Positions 42,401 through 51,557 of a DNA stretch of 64,000 nt are shown here, in pieces (within the stretch, counting starts at the first letter, position 1; every line of letters starts with the position of its first letter). The notes beneath the pieces were generated by a model. The model worked only from the letters and a program-made list of their open reading frames with translations. It made no database searches and was not told the origin of the DNA. The position numbers and the translations under genes were made by a program. The stretch covers positions 1 to 64,000 of the forward strand of contig JABLWW010000010.1 of assembly GCA_013178295.1 (NCBI GenBank), in the 5' to 3' direction. The stretch comes from Anaerolineae bacterium (lineage in GTDB: Bacteria > Chloroflexota > Anaerolineae > Anaerolineales > Anaerolineaceae).

Positions 42401-43887
42401 TGGTATTGGGAAGTATGTCTTCTTCGGGAAAGAGCCTGATTGCCACTGCGCTGTGCCGTATTTACCGCAGGAGAGGGTGGACGGTGATGCCTTTCAAGGC
42501 GCAGAATATGAGCAACAATGCCGCGGTGTGCAGCGGGGGTGAAATTGGGCGTGCTCAGGCAGTGCAGGCATTTGCCGCGCAGGTGGAGCCTTGTGTAGAT
42601 ATGAATCCCATTTTGCTGAAGCCTGAAGCGGATAGCCGTAGCCAGGTGGTTGTTCATGGTAAAGTCTGGGGAACGTTTCCCGCCCTAGAATATTATCGCC
42701 ATAAAAAAGAGCTGTGGCAGGCAGTAACCTACAGCCTGGACGCATTGCGCCAGCAGGCAGACCTTGTCATCATTGAGGGAGCGGGCAGCCCGGTGGAACT
42801 AAATTTGCGTCAGGGCGATATTGTCAATATGGCAGTGGCGCAATACGCAGGTGCACCGTGTATTCTCATTGGAGATGTTGACTGCGGCGGCATTTTTGCC
42901 CAGCTTCTGGGCACCCTCATGCTTTTCGATGCTGAGGAAAGAAGGTATCTGCGGGGGTTTATTGTCAATAAGTTTCGCGGTGAGTTGGAACTTTTCACCG
43001 CGGCGATCGCGATTCTTGAGGAGCGCAGCGCTTTGCCGGTGCTTGGCGTTGTGCCGTATCTTCGGCAGCATGGTGTCGCGGATGAAGACGCCGTAGTGCT
43101 TGAAAGAGAGGTGGATGCTGTCAGCGGGCAAACAAAGCCGGAAATAGCGGTGATCCGTTTCCCGCACATCAGCAACTTTGATGACTTTGACCCTCTGATT
43201 GCCGAACCGGGACTGTGTCTTCGCTATGTTGATTCGCCTGATCAACTGTATCCCTGCCCAAAAGCAATCATTTTGCCAGGGACAAAGAGCACTGTGGAGG
43301 ATTTGCGATGGATGAACAAAAGCGGTTTGAGTGACCGCATCCAGCAGTTGGCTTTGCAGGGCGTGTCGGTTGTAGGGATATGCGGGGGGTATCAAATGAT
43401 GGGCAGTACCATCCATGACTTGCAGCATGTTGAGTCTGGGCAGGATGTAACGCCTGGCTTGAACCTCCTTCCGACTGCAACCTCTTTTGGCGCTGAGAAG
43501 TCAACCTTCCGCAGCCGGGCGCGCGTTCTGGCAAGGGATGGCTTCTGGCAGTGTCTGAATGGTACAGTTATCGAAGGCTATGAGATTCATCTGGGACATA
43601 CCGAAACATCCCGCCCGCTTTTGCAGATAGTTGAGCAGGAGAATAAAGAGGTTTGCATTTTAGACGGCTGTTCAAGCGCTGATGGCAAGATATTTGGGAC
43701 GTATCTGCATGGGATATTTGAGAATGATCATTTGCGCCGGGCGTGGCTGAAAAGTCTCGGGGTTTCCCCCTCTCCTGTTTCGTTTCGTATGCGGCGCGAA
43801 GAGGCTTATGACCGCTTGGCGAATGCTGTTGAAGCGGTTCTTGATATGCGGCTTCTGGACCGCATCATTGAAGAGGGGGTTTTGTGA
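42382..43887 (+). CDS. cobQ: Cobyric acid synthase
   Basis: The 501-residue amidotransferase amidates the b, d, e and g side chains of adenosylcobyrinic acid diamide. The N-terminal ATPase domain begins Gly-Ser-Met-Ser-Ser-Ser-Gly-Lys-Ser. The C-terminal triad-type glutaminase has Cys334 in Gly-Ile-Cys-Gly-Gly-Tyr-Gln and the late Gly-Thr-Tyr-Leu-His-Gly-Ile-Phe-Glu motif. Phe-Lys-Ala-Gln-Asn-Met-Ser-Asn-Asn is a CobQ signature. The start overlaps pduX and the stop overlaps the GTG of cbiB. Confidence 0.95.
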   Translation: MPARTLMVLGSMSSSGKSLIATALCRIYRRRGWTVMPFKAQNMSNNAAVCSGGEIGRAQAVQAFAAQVEPCVDMNPILLKPEADSRSQVVVHGKVWGTFPALEYYRHKKELWQAVTYSLDALRQQADLVIIEGAGSPVELNLRQGDIVNMAVAQYAGAPCILIGDVDCGGIFAQLLGTLMLFDAEERRYLRGFIVNKFRGELELFTAAIAILEERSALPVLGVVPYLRQHGVADEDAVVLEREVDAVSGQTKPEIAVIRFPHISNFDDFDPLIAEPGLCLRYVDSPDQLYPCPKAIILPGTKSTVEDLRWMNKSGLSDRIQQLALQGVSVVGICGGYQMMGSTIHDLQHVESGQDVTPGLNLLPTATSFGAEKSTFRSRARVLARDGFWQCLNGTVIEGYEIHLGHTETSRPLLQIVEQENKEVCILDGCSSADGKIFGTYLHGIFENDHLRRAWLKSLGVSPSPVSFRMRREEAYDRLANAVEAVLDMRLLDRIIEEGVL

Positions 43888-44810
43888 GTGCGGTATATGC
43901 CCTTCTCTTTGCTATCGGTTTGGATGTTTTGCTGGGTGATCCGCCTTTCAGGTTTCATCCAGTGGCGCTCATGGGCAACTATCTCCGTGCGGCTGCAAGA
44001 ATTGCCCCCGCGGCAGGGCGGAGAAGGCAGTTTCTATATGGGATGGGGATGATACTGATTGGCGGGGCTGTTTTTGCGCTGCCATGGCTTGTGTTGCATT
44101 ATCTGGATACCCACATACTGGTCAAGTCCTTTTTGATTGCCATGTTACTTAAGCCTGTTTTTGCTTTTCGTTCGCTGTTGGAGGCGGGAAGGGTGGTGCA
44201 GCAGGCATTATCGGAGGGGCATCTGGAAGAAGCGCGGCGCTTGCTTGCCTGGCATCTTGTCAGCCGTGAAACTTCGACTTTGGACGAGCATTATGTCGTC
44301 TCAGCTACGATTGAGTCACTGGCTGAAAATCTGACTGACAGCTTTTTTGCGCCTTTGCTGGCATTTGCGCTGGGGGGATTGCCCCTGGCATGGTTTTATC
44401 GCTTTGTCAATACAGCAGATGCCATGATCGGTTACCACACTGCCGAGTTTGAGTATACGGGCAAGTTTGCCGCCCGGTTGGATGATGTGCTCAACTGGCT
44501 TCCGGCGCGTTTTTCGGCAGTATGCATCGTTCTGGCTGCACCGTTTGCATTGCTGGATATTGCTGGCGCCTGGCGGACGATGCGAAGCCAGCATGGACGT
44601 ACTGCCAGCCCCAATGCAGGCTGGACAATGGGCGCGGCTGCCGGAGCGCTGGCGGTGCGGCTGGAAAAAATTGGTCATTACGTTTTGGAGGGCGGAGAAA
44701 ACTTGCCGGATGCGGCGGATATTGCGCGCTGTCTGCGTCTGATCCTGTGGGCGGCGGGAGTTGGAGGAGCAGTATTGATTTTAATAATGGCGGTGATGGA
44801 TGTCGGCTGA
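43884..44810 (+). CDS. cbiB: Adenosylcobinamide-phosphate synthase
   Basis: The 308-residue integral membrane protein joins aminopropanol phosphate to adenosylcobyric acid. Family segments are Asp-Val-Leu-Leu-Gly-Asp-Pro-Pro-Phe-Arg-Phe-His-Pro-Val near the start, Val-Ser-Arg-Glu-Thr-Ser-Thr-Leu-Asp, Glu-Ser-Leu-Ala-Glu-Asn-Leu-Thr-Asp and Tyr-Arg-Phe-Val-Asn-Thr-Ala-Asp-Ala-Met. The GTG at 43884 overlaps the cobQ stop by four bases, which fixes the start. The end overlaps cobD by 11 bases. Confidence 0.93.
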   Translation: MSAVYALLFAIGLDVLLGDPPFRFHPVALMGNYLRAAARIAPAAGRRRQFLYGMGMILIGGAVFALPWLVLHYLDTHILVKSFLIAMLLKPVFAFRSLLEAGRVVQQALSEGHLEEARRLLAWHLVSRETSTLDEHYVVSATIESLAENLTDSFFAPLLAFALGGLPLAWFYRFVNTADAMIGYHTAEFEYTGKFAARLDDVLNWLPARFSAVCIVLAAPFALLDIAGAWRTMRSQHGRTASPNAGWTMGAAAGALAVRLEKIGHYVLEGGENLPDAADIARCLRLILWAAGVGGAVLILIMAVMDVG

Positions 44811-45855
44811 TGTGCATGGGAGTTTGGATTGGTTAGAGCTGCGCCGCGCCGGGGTTGATGCGGCACAGGTGGTGGATTTTAGTGTCAATGTTAATCCCTT
44901 TGGACCCTCGCCAAAGGTGAGAGAGGCTATTCTTGCTGTGGATATTTCGGCGTATCCGGACCGCCGGGCGCTGCTGCTTTGCGAGGCGCTGGCAGTACAT
45001 AATGGCGTCGGTTTTGAGAACATCTTGACGGGCAATGGAACCGCGGAACTCGTCTGGCTGGTCGCACAGGCGTTTCTTCGCCCTGGCAAACGCGCTCTGA
45101 TTTTTGGGCCAACGTTTGGCGAATACAGGCGCGCAGCTGCTGCGATGGGTGCCACTGTTTATGAACAGAATGCGACACCGCCAGATTTCGAAATATCTTT
45201 GCCTGTTTGGATGGAAAGTATCTATCAGATTCAACCGGATGTGGTGTTTCTCTGTAATCCGAACAATCCTACTGGGGTGTGTTTGCCCGAACGGCAAATT
45301 CGTATGCTGCAAGGAGCCTGCCCGGCGCATACCCTGTTTGTTTTGGATGAGGCATATCGAGCTTTTTATCATGGCGAGCTCTTTGCGCCGCCGCTTGAAG
45401 GGAATGGGGTTGTACTGCGCTCGATGACCAAAGATTTTGCGCTGGCGGGGCTACGTCTTGGATATGCAATTGCGGAAGAATCAACGCTGCAAGCACTGCG
45501 CCGTTTTCAGCCCCCGTGGAGCGTGAACGCTGTAGCTCAGGCGGCGGCTCTGGCTGCTGTGGATGACCTGAATTACTATGAGGACTCTTTGCGTAAGTTA
45601 CGATCTGTTACCCATGATTTTAAAAACGCGCTGATGGGAAAAGGCGCTCAGGTCATCCCCGGTGAGATGCATTATTTTTTGATTCGTATGACCCATACAA
45701 GCGTTCCACATTTCCGAAAGGAATTGCTCCAGCGGGGAATAAATGTGAGGGACTGTGCCTCCTTTGGCTTGCCGCAGTATATCCGTCTGGGGACGCGACT
45801 GCCAGCAGAGAATCAAAAACTGGTGGATGTCTGGCATCTGCTTGAGTCAGGGTGA
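44800..45855 (+). CDS. cobD: Threonine-phosphate decarboxylase
   Basis: This 351-residue aminotransferase-fold PLP enzyme makes (R)-1-amino-2-propanol phosphate from threonine phosphate. The Schiff-base lysine is Lys211 in Ser-Met-Thr-Lys-Asp-Phe-Ala-Leu-Ala-Gly-Leu-Arg-Leu-Gly-Tyr. Cys-Asn-Pro-Asn-Asn-Pro-Thr-Gly and Leu-Asp-Glu-Ala-Tyr are the other PLP-site motifs. Histidinol-phosphate aminotransferase is the nearest alternative, but the operon with pduX, cobQ and cbiB settles it. The start overlaps cbiB by 11 bases. Confidence 0.92.
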   Translation: MSADVHGSLDWLELRRAGVDAAQVVDFSVNVNPFGPSPKVREAILAVDISAYPDRRALLLCEALAVHNGVGFENILTGNGTAELVWLVAQAFLRPGKRALIFGPTFGEYRRAAAAMGATVYEQNATPPDFEISLPVWMESIYQIQPDVVFLCNPNNPTGVCLPERQIRMLQGACPAHTLFVLDEAYRAFYHGELFAPPLEGNGVVLRSMTKDFALAGLRLGYAIAEESTLQALRRFQPPWSVNAVAQAAALAAVDDLNYYEDSLRKLRSVTHDFKNALMGKGAQVIPGEMHYFLIRMTHTSVPHFRKELLQRGINVRDCASFGLPQYIRLGTRLPAENQKLVDVWHLLESG

Positions 45856-45939
45856 CGCAGGATAGCGTTACCCTGCATTTGCCAGGTGTGGGGTGGTACA
45901 ATTTTTCTGAAAGAGCCGGACTTTGCGAGAAGCGAAAAG

Positions 45940-46827
45940 ATGATCATTTCGGCAAGCCGTAGAACGGATATCCCTGCCCTGTATGCGCGCTGGTTGATTA
46001 ACCGTGTTCGTGCTGGCTTTTGTCTGGTACCCAATCCCTTTAACCCTCGTCAGATCAGTCGGGTGGATTTGACCCCTGCGCAGGTGGATGTGATTGTGTT
46101 CTGGACGCGCAACCCTCAACCTTTGCAGCCTCATCTGCGCGAGCTTGATGCGCGTGGTTATCGCTATTATTTTCAGTACACACTACTGGGGTATCCAAGA
46201 GCCATCGAGCCATATTCACCTCCTCTGGAAGCCGCAGTGGAAAATTTTCACCGCCTGGCTGCTGAGATTGGGGCGGAAAAAGTTATCTGGCGCTATGATC
46301 CAATTTTGTTGACCCCGCTGACGGATGTGGTCTATCATCAGGAGATGTATCAGCAAATTGCTGAATTGCTTAGAGGGGCTACCCGGCGTTCGGTCATCAG
46401 TTTTGTGAGTGCATATCCAAAGCTTGCCAGCCGTCTGCGCGCCCTGGCAGAAAAGGGGTATGTTCTGGGAGAGGAGCAGTTTGCGCACCAGGCGCATCGA
46501 CTGGTCTCTTTTATTGTGGACACGGCGCGGCAAAATGATATGCAGGTGTTTAGCTGTGCGGAACAGCATGACTTAAAACTGGATGGACTTTTGCCTGGAA
46601 AATGCATTGACGATACATATATTGCCAACGTTTTTGGTATTCGGGTTGGCAACAGGAAAGACCCTTCTCAGCGCCCAGCCTGTGGCTGTGTGGTCAGCAA
46701 GGATATCGGCATGTATGATACCTGCTCTTTTGGCTGCCAATATTGTTATGCGGTCTCGAGCGTCAGCGCGGCTCAAAAAAGGCACAAGATGCATGATCCC
46801 GATGCTCCCATCTTGATTCCCGGGTGA
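45940..46827 (+). CDS. DUF1848-family protein with C-terminal cysteine cluster
   Basis: The 295-residue protein opens with Ile-Ile-Ser-Ala-Ser-Arg-Arg-Thr-Asp-Ile-Pro-Ala, the family signature. Ile-Val-Phe-Trp-Thr-Arg-Asn-Pro-Gln-Pro and Trp-Arg-Tyr-Asp-Pro-Ile-Leu-Leu-Thr follow. The tail holds Cys-Gly-Cys and then Cys-Ser-Phe-Gly-Cys-Gln-Tyr-Cys, a Cys-x3-Cys-x2-Cys like that of radical SAM enzymes but at the wrong end of the protein. It is probably a TIM-barrel iron-sulfur protein of unknown reaction. The ATG at 45940 is preferred over one 54 bases upstream. It follows cobD by 84 bases. Confidence 0.8.
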   Translation: MIISASRRTDIPALYARWLINRVRAGFCLVPNPFNPRQISRVDLTPAQVDVIVFWTRNPQPLQPHLRELDARGYRYYFQYTLLGYPRAIEPYSPPLEAAVENFHRLAAEIGAEKVIWRYDPILLTPLTDVVYHQEMYQQIAELLRGATRRSVISFVSAYPKLASRLRALAEKGYVLGEEQFAHQAHRLVSFIVDTARQNDMQVFSCAEQHDLKLDGLLPGKCIDDTYIANVFGIRVGNRKDPSQRPACGCVVSKDIGMYDTCSFGCQYCYAVSSVSAAQKRHKMHDPDAPILIPG

Positions 46828-46890
46828 TCTTTAAACATTTGTTTACATGGTAGTAAACTGCTCTTAATAGCCGTCTGATATGATAGCGTT

Positions 46891-47802
46891 ATGGAAAAGG
46901 GATACGCACATCTGATGGCAAATGGAAGCCTCCACATTCTGGTTACCAACGATGATGGTGTGGCTGCACCAGGGCTTCTGGCGCTCGCACAGGAAATGCG
47001 CAAGATCGGCGATGTGAGCATTTTAGCGCCGGAGAGAAACTGGTCAACTTCGGGGCATGTTCGCACGCTGGATCGCCCACTGCGGGTGCGGGAAGTATCC
47101 CTTGCCGATGGCACGTCTGCCTGGGCAAGCGATGGGGCTCCTTCAGATTGTGTGTCTATGGCGATTTGCGGTTTTCTGGAGAAAAAGATCGATCTGGTTA
47201 TTTCCGGGATTAATCCTTATGCCAATCTTGGGCATGATGTAACGTACTCTGGGACAGTGACTGCTGCAATGGAGGCGGCGATATGGGGTATTCCTGCTGT
47301 GGCGGTTTCGGTTGATTCGCCCAACAACCATCTTGGCGTTGTTGACTATGCTCCGGCGGCCCGTATGGCAGCGCAGGTGGTCAAGGCGGTTCTGCGCTAC
47401 GGGTTATCAGCCAATGTGCTTCTCAATGTCAATGTGCCGTATATTCCAGAGGACGAGATGAAGGGCATTCTGGTTACTCGCCAGGGATTGCGGGTGTATC
47501 ACGACAAGCTCGAGCGCAGGGAAGACCCGCGCGGTAAGCCCTACTTTTGGACTTTTGGCGATGCCCCCAGTGGAGTGCCCGAGCGGGGAACCGATATAGG
47601 CGCTCTGGCGGAGGGATATGTTTCGGTGACCCCGATCCAGCTAGATTTGACTGCCTACCGGGTGATACCGGATATGAATACTTGGGAGTGGAAACCCTTG
47701 CAGTGTGTTGAGGTTTTCCCCACTTCGCAACATGTCAGACGAGAAATATATGTGGATGACGATCTTTTTGCGCGCAGGGCAGCGTATTCCGGCGAACAGT
47801 GA
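46891..47802 (+). CDS. surE: SurE-type 5'/3'-nucleotidase
   Basis: The 303-residue phosphatase has the metal-binding Thr-Asn-Asp-Asp-Gly near residue 20, Ala-Pro-Glu-Arg-Asn-Trp-Ser, Ser-Gly-Ile-Asn-Pro-Tyr-Ala-Asn-Leu-Gly and Thr-Tyr-Ser-Gly-Thr-Val-Thr-Ala-Ala-Met-Glu-Ala. SurE removes phosphate from nucleoside monophosphates and is linked to stationary-phase survival and repair. It is somewhat longer than E. coli SurE because of its C-terminal arm. A second in-frame ATG lies at 46915; neither has a strong ribosome site. Confidence 0.93.
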   Translation: MEKGYAHLMANGSLHILVTNDDGVAAPGLLALAQEMRKIGDVSILAPERNWSTSGHVRTLDRPLRVREVSLADGTSAWASDGAPSDCVSMAICGFLEKKIDLVISGINPYANLGHDVTYSGTVTAAMEAAIWGIPAVAVSVDSPNNHLGVVDYAPAARMAAQVVKAVLRYGLSANVLLNVNVPYIPEDEMKGILVTRQGLRVYHDKLERREDPRGKPYFWTFGDAPSGVPERGTDIGALAEGYVSVTPIQLDLTAYRVIPDMNTWEWKPLQCVEVFPTSQHVRREIYVDDDLFARRAAYSGEQ

Positions 47803-47833
47803 TTTCTGTTGACATCCTTCTCCTCTCTTCACA

Positions 47834-47863
47834 CCCCCCTCCTTTACCCCTAAGGGAGGGGGG
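47834..47863. repeat. C-rich inverted repeat between convergent genes
   Basis: CCCCCCTCCTT pairs with AAGGGAGGGGGG with one bulge. It has no T tract on either strand, so it is only a possible terminator for surE or the convergent gene. Confidence 0.4.
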
Positions 47864-47890
47864 ACTCTTTAACCAAGAGGATATAACAGG

Positions 47891-48595
47891 TTACTTAAAC
47901 AGACGCACCTGTTCGCTCTCTTTTTGGAGGGTTTCAAGTAATACTGGGATTTTCTGCTGAACTTCTTGTCTTGAGGTAGCCTGTAATTGTATTAAATCCG
48001 TCATGATTGCGCCAAGGTCGTTTGCCAGACCTGCCATGAGAGCATCCATTCTCTCGAGAGTTGCCTTGGCTTCTTTTAGCTTGCTGGCACGCTGTTGCAA
48101 GGATAGCATCGCGTCTTCGTATTCTTTTTTCACCCTTTCGTCGCTGGTGGTATTAATTTTATCTGCCAGCTGCTTCATTTCATCTGCCAGCCCCGACTCT
48201 GTTAGGGATGACACAGCATAATAGTTTTCCAGGGGGGTCATCCGCTGACAGAGCTGATAGACTTCGTCAATCAACCGGTCAAATGCTTGCTGGACAGGCT
48301 GAAGGTCTTTACGCAGTGATGGGTTCAGTCCTGAGAGGGTGTTGAACAGGCTAATTTGCATTTTTGCCAGACGGTCGAATGGAATTTGAAAGCGCTGGCT
48401 CAGCGGGGCACGGCGCTCAACGCGCTGGTTTAGCCGTAGTGCTGGCTCGCGCATGACTGTGATCATCATGACGAGCCACAGCAACACGCCGAGCGGGAAA
48501 AGCCACCAGGCTGCCAGCAGCCCGGCAAGCAGTGCGGCAAGTAGCATGAATAGATTGACAGGGTTCAGCAGGGCGATATACCAGGTAGTTTTCAT
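47891..48595 (-). CDS. Membrane protein with cytoplasmic or external coiled coil
   Basis: I do not recognise this 234-residue protein. Two hydrophobic segments (about 11-30 and 32-48) form a hairpin, followed by a basic stretch. A long helical region rich in Gln, Glu, Leu and Lys (about 65-230) then follows and should form coiled coils. There is no cysteine-rich or catalytic motif. It begins 9 bases after the stop of the VWA fusion gene, so it is probably a partner of that protein in the membrane. Confidence 0.65.
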   Translation of the reverse strand: MKTTWYIALLNPVNLFMLLAALLAGLLAAWWLFPLGVLLWLVMMITVMREPALRLNQRVERRAPLSQRFQIPFDRLAKMQISLFNTLSGLNPSLRKDLQPVQQAFDRLIDEVYQLCQRMTPLENYYAVSSLTESGLADEMKQLADKINTTSDERVKKEYEDAMLSLQQRASKLKEAKATLERMDALMAGLANDLGAIMTDLIQLQATSRQEVQQKIPVLLETLQKESEQVRLFK

Positions 48596-48604
48596 AGTCG
48601 TTAG

Positions 48605-50287
48605 TTAAAAGAAGGTGGCAATCTCTGCATAGATTTTATTGATGTTTTCTGGTGTACTCTTGTATTGCTTGGCGCCGGTGGATTCGGCGATGTTTTTGAG
48701 CACGTCTTCATCTGCATCATCGCCATAAGCGATGGTAAAAATTTTGATGGCGCTTTCGCTTTCCTCACTTTTTGACCCAATCTGGTTCAACACTTCCTGT
48801 AAACTTGCGTCTGATGCAGTGTCCTGCCCATCAGAGAGGATGACAATGGCACGGATGTGTTTATCGCTGCCTTTTTCCATCAGGGATTGATGGGCTTGGA
48901 TTGTAGCATCGTATAGGCGGGTATCGCCACCTTCAATGATGCCCGATACGCGGCGGGTAATGTCCTCGCGCTTTTCTCCCAAACTGCTCAGCTCGGTCAG
49001 CGTGCTGATCTGGCTGCTAAAGGCGATGACTTCCAGCTGGTCGCGGTCGCTCAACAAATTGATGAATTGCACCAGACTGCTGCGCGCTGCTCCAATCTTT
49101 TTACCTGCCATGCTGCCTGAAGTGTCTATGACGATGACAAGGTCAACCGGCTTTTTGATCTCGTGCCACAGGGACTGGATGCTGTAGATGACATCTGCGC
49201 TGGGCACCTCAAGAACCGTTTTGGGTTGTTGTGGGTCAACCCCATGTTGGGAGTCGAGTGGGGAGGTTAAGGAAATGGACGGGTCGGATGGTCTGAACCC
49301 ATACTGCAATGCGCGCATCTGCTGAGGCTTATCCAGCAAATAGTTCAGAAACACCTGTGCTGCTTCTTTCTGCTGCGGTGTAACCCAGGGGGCGTTCAGA
49401 ATTGCATAGGGGTGATTTGCCCAAAAGGTGCCCTCTTTGGGATAAATTGCCACAACGGGTAGCTGCTGACTTTCTCCGTTGAGACGTTTGCTTTCCTGGG
49501 TGACAATCAGGTTTTCATATAGGACTGCTGCGCTAAGGTAGGAGGGTCCGCGTTCGAACATGCGATTGGCAAAAAAACCTGTGCTGGTGCCATAATGGAT
49601 GATGCTGGACTGCACATCTGCCATAAAGGAGCGCACCTGGGGATTTTGCAGGTCCTCGGATTTTAAACTGCGCTGTTTGCCAGCCGCGGCGTATGCCTGG
49701 GCGATAATGGCGACAATACCACTATTGCTGTATTCGGGGTGGGTGTGCCCAAATTTAAACTTTCCCCATTCTGGGTAGCCATAGGCAGCCCAGCCCTCCT
49801 CCGACACAGCCAGCCTGCTGATATCCTCCCAGCCGATAGATTTTTGCGGATAACCCAATGCCTCTGCCATTGGCTGCCACATAGCGATCACGACTGGGCT
49901 GAGGACAAGGTCTTTGGTATTTTCGAGAACGAGATCGTCATTGTGGCTTTTGCGCCATTCAGCATTAGCAACAGGAATATAGATGGATGAAGCAGGGCTC
50001 CACACGGTTGGCTGGACGCTTTGCTCAATAATGGCATGTACCGATTCGATGGATCCCATTGGCGTGGCTTCCACCTTAATGCTTTCACCGCTCTGGATTT
50101 TGGCTTTGGAAGCGTTGAACTCAGCGACCAGGGGCTCCAGCCACTCCTGTTTTTCTGAGCCATAGATGATAGAAACGGAAACGGCGCGCTGCCCCAATCC
50201 GGGCACAGTGCCTGTCCCTTCACATGCGGCTGCAAGGAACAACCATATCTGCACGATTGCAATGAGCTGTAAAAATCTTTTGCGCAT
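48605..50287 (-). CDS. Solute-binding protein fused to a von Willebrand A domain (lipoprotein)
   Basis: The 560-residue protein has a lipobox cysteine at residue 22 (Leu-Ala-Ala-Ala-Cys). An extracellular binding-protein domain (about 35-345) comes next, with Ala-Tyr-Gly-Tyr-Pro-Glu-Trp-Gly-Lys-Phe-Lys-Phe-Gly-His-Thr-His-Pro near 168-184. The VWA domain (about 380-555) has an intact metal site: Asp-Thr-Ser-Gly-Ser at 388-392, Gly-Gly-Asp-Thr and Leu-Ser-Asp-Gly. VWA domains usually bind protein partners through the metal. This fusion occurs in other bacteria, but its role is unknown. The next gene upstream encodes the same binding domain without VWA. Confidence 0.82.
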   Translation of the reverse strand: MRKRFLQLIAIVQIWLFLAAACEGTGTVPGLGQRAVSVSIIYGSEKQEWLEPLVAEFNASKAKIQSGESIKVEATPMGSIESVHAIIEQSVQPTVWSPASSIYIPVANAEWRKSHNDDLVLENTKDLVLSPVVIAMWQPMAEALGYPQKSIGWEDISRLAVSEEGWAAYGYPEWGKFKFGHTHPEYSNSGIVAIIAQAYAAAGKQRSLKSEDLQNPQVRSFMADVQSSIIHYGTSTGFFANRMFERGPSYLSAAVLYENLIVTQESKRLNGESQQLPVVAIYPKEGTFWANHPYAILNAPWVTPQQKEAAQVFLNYLLDKPQQMRALQYGFRPSDPSISLTSPLDSQHGVDPQQPKTVLEVPSADVIYSIQSLWHEIKKPVDLVIVIDTSGSMAGKKIGAARSSLVQFINLLSDRDQLEVIAFSSQISTLTELSSLGEKREDITRRVSGIIEGGDTRLYDATIQAHQSLMEKGSDKHIRAIVILSDGQDTASDASLQEVLNQIGSKSEESESAIKIFTIAYGDDADEDVLKNIAESTGAKQYKSTPENINKIYAEIATFF

Positions 50288-50336
50288 CTTTTACCTACCT
50301 TACTGCTATCAAAACAAAAAACTCTTGCTGCTGACT

Positions 50337-51539
50337 TTAGCGGTTGATATTTCGAGACCAGAAATCGAGCAGGGTGTTGAGGATATTTCCGGCGGGAATT
50401 TCCACCTGCGGCGGCAGGTCAGTTTTCAACCCGTTTGTCTCATAGCGCACAAAGGGGCTACCTGGCTGGTCGAGTCGGATTGATTTTTCGGCGGGGCGGA
50501 AACCATAACGCATCAATGCCAGATTCTGGATGGGTTCGCTTAACAAAAAGTCTATGAAAATCTGCGCTGCGCTGGCTTCCTGTGGCGAGACCCACTCGGC
50601 ATTGAGAATGCAGAAAGGATGATCGCTGAGCACGGTGGCGGGAGGATAAAATACCCTTAACTCCCCATAACGTCCTATAGCGTTGTCTGCCTGTTCAATT
50701 GCCGTAGCCTCGTAAACACTTACCATATCGTACACGCTTGGCCCATAGGTAATGATGTCGCGCATATATGTACCTGTGCTTTCACCAAACCGCGAGATGG
50801 TTTCTTCCAACCCCAGGAACCACGATTGAAAATCCTTGTTGCCGAGAATATCGTTGGTGGTCAAACTGGAGGTCTTATCGAAATACCCGTATGTGAGCAG
50901 CAAAATGGTCATAAAACCGCTGTTGGACTTCAGCGGATTGGTATGGCCGAATTTGAAGTATCCCCACTCCGGGTGTCCATAAGCTCCCCATCCTTCGGGG
51001 TCGGTTGCCAGTTTTTGGATTTGTTGCCAGACATCTTTGCCTGGCTCGCGTGACCAGATTGCCTGGGCGCGTTCCTGCCATGCAACCAGCACCAGCGGGC
51101 TGCTGAAGACAGACCGGCAACTGTTGCGATTGCTCACTTCCACCAGCGGGGTGCCAAACTTGCTGGCAGATAAATCTTGAAGGATGGATATTTGCAGCGA
51201 GCTGGCGGGGCTGATGATAACAGGTTTTTCTTTGCCATCCAGCACTGCCAGGTACATTTCGCGGGAGCCCATATCCTTGACTTCGACTTTGATGGGGTGT
51301 CCTTCATAAGAGGGGTTGGTTTTCTCAAATATCTGGATTGCTTCTTTGATCCAGGCGTCCTTTTCGGTGGAGTACAAAACATACAGGGTAATAGGTTTGG
51401 GCGGGGGAAGGATCAGGTCGCGAAGGGGGGCATAGCTGTAACTGCGGACAAGCGGGGAAACCAGCGACGCCACAAATACTGCAACTGAAATCAGAACAAA
51501 AAACGAGAAAATTATCCAGTTGATGCGTGGGGTGTACAT
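50337..51539 (-). CDS. Membrane-anchored solute-binding-like protein, paralogue of the VWA fusion
   Basis: The 400-residue protein has an N-terminal transmembrane segment (about 8-32) instead of a lipobox and then a binding-protein fold. It shares the segment Ala-Tyr-Gly-His-Pro-Glu-Trp-Gly-Tyr-Phe-Lys-Phe-Gly-His-Thr-Asn-Pro with the VWA fusion, as well as Asn-Ala-Glu/Pro-Trp-Val-(Ser/Thr)-Pro and Tyr-Gly-Phe-Arg-Pro. No transporter genes of matching type lie nearby. The pair could sense or scavenge a ligand at the surface. It lies 49 bases upstream of the VWA fusion and 18 bases after the GPP34 gene. Confidence 0.75.
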   Translation of the reverse strand: MYTPRINWIIFSFFVLISVAVFVASLVSPLVRSYSYAPLRDLILPPPKPITLYVLYSTEKDAWIKEAIQIFEKTNPSYEGHPIKVEVKDMGSREMYLAVLDGKEKPVIISPASSLQISILQDLSASKFGTPLVEVSNRNSCRSVFSSPLVLVAWQERAQAIWSREPGKDVWQQIQKLATDPEGWGAYGHPEWGYFKFGHTNPLKSNSGFMTILLLTYGYFDKTSSLTTNDILGNKDFQSWFLGLEETISRFGESTGTYMRDIITYGPSVYDMVSVYEATAIEQADNAIGRYGELRVFYPPATVLSDHPFCILNAEWVSPQEASAAQIFIDFLLSEPIQNLALMRYGFRPAEKSIRLDQPGSPFVRYETNGLKTDLPPQVEIPAGNILNTLLDFWSRNINR

Positions 51540-51557
51540 AACCTGTTTCTTGTGGTT

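Noticed and set aside
47834-47863. C-rich inverted repeat as a firm terminator
   Set aside because: No T tract follows on either strand and the stem has a bulge, so it is listed only as a repeat.
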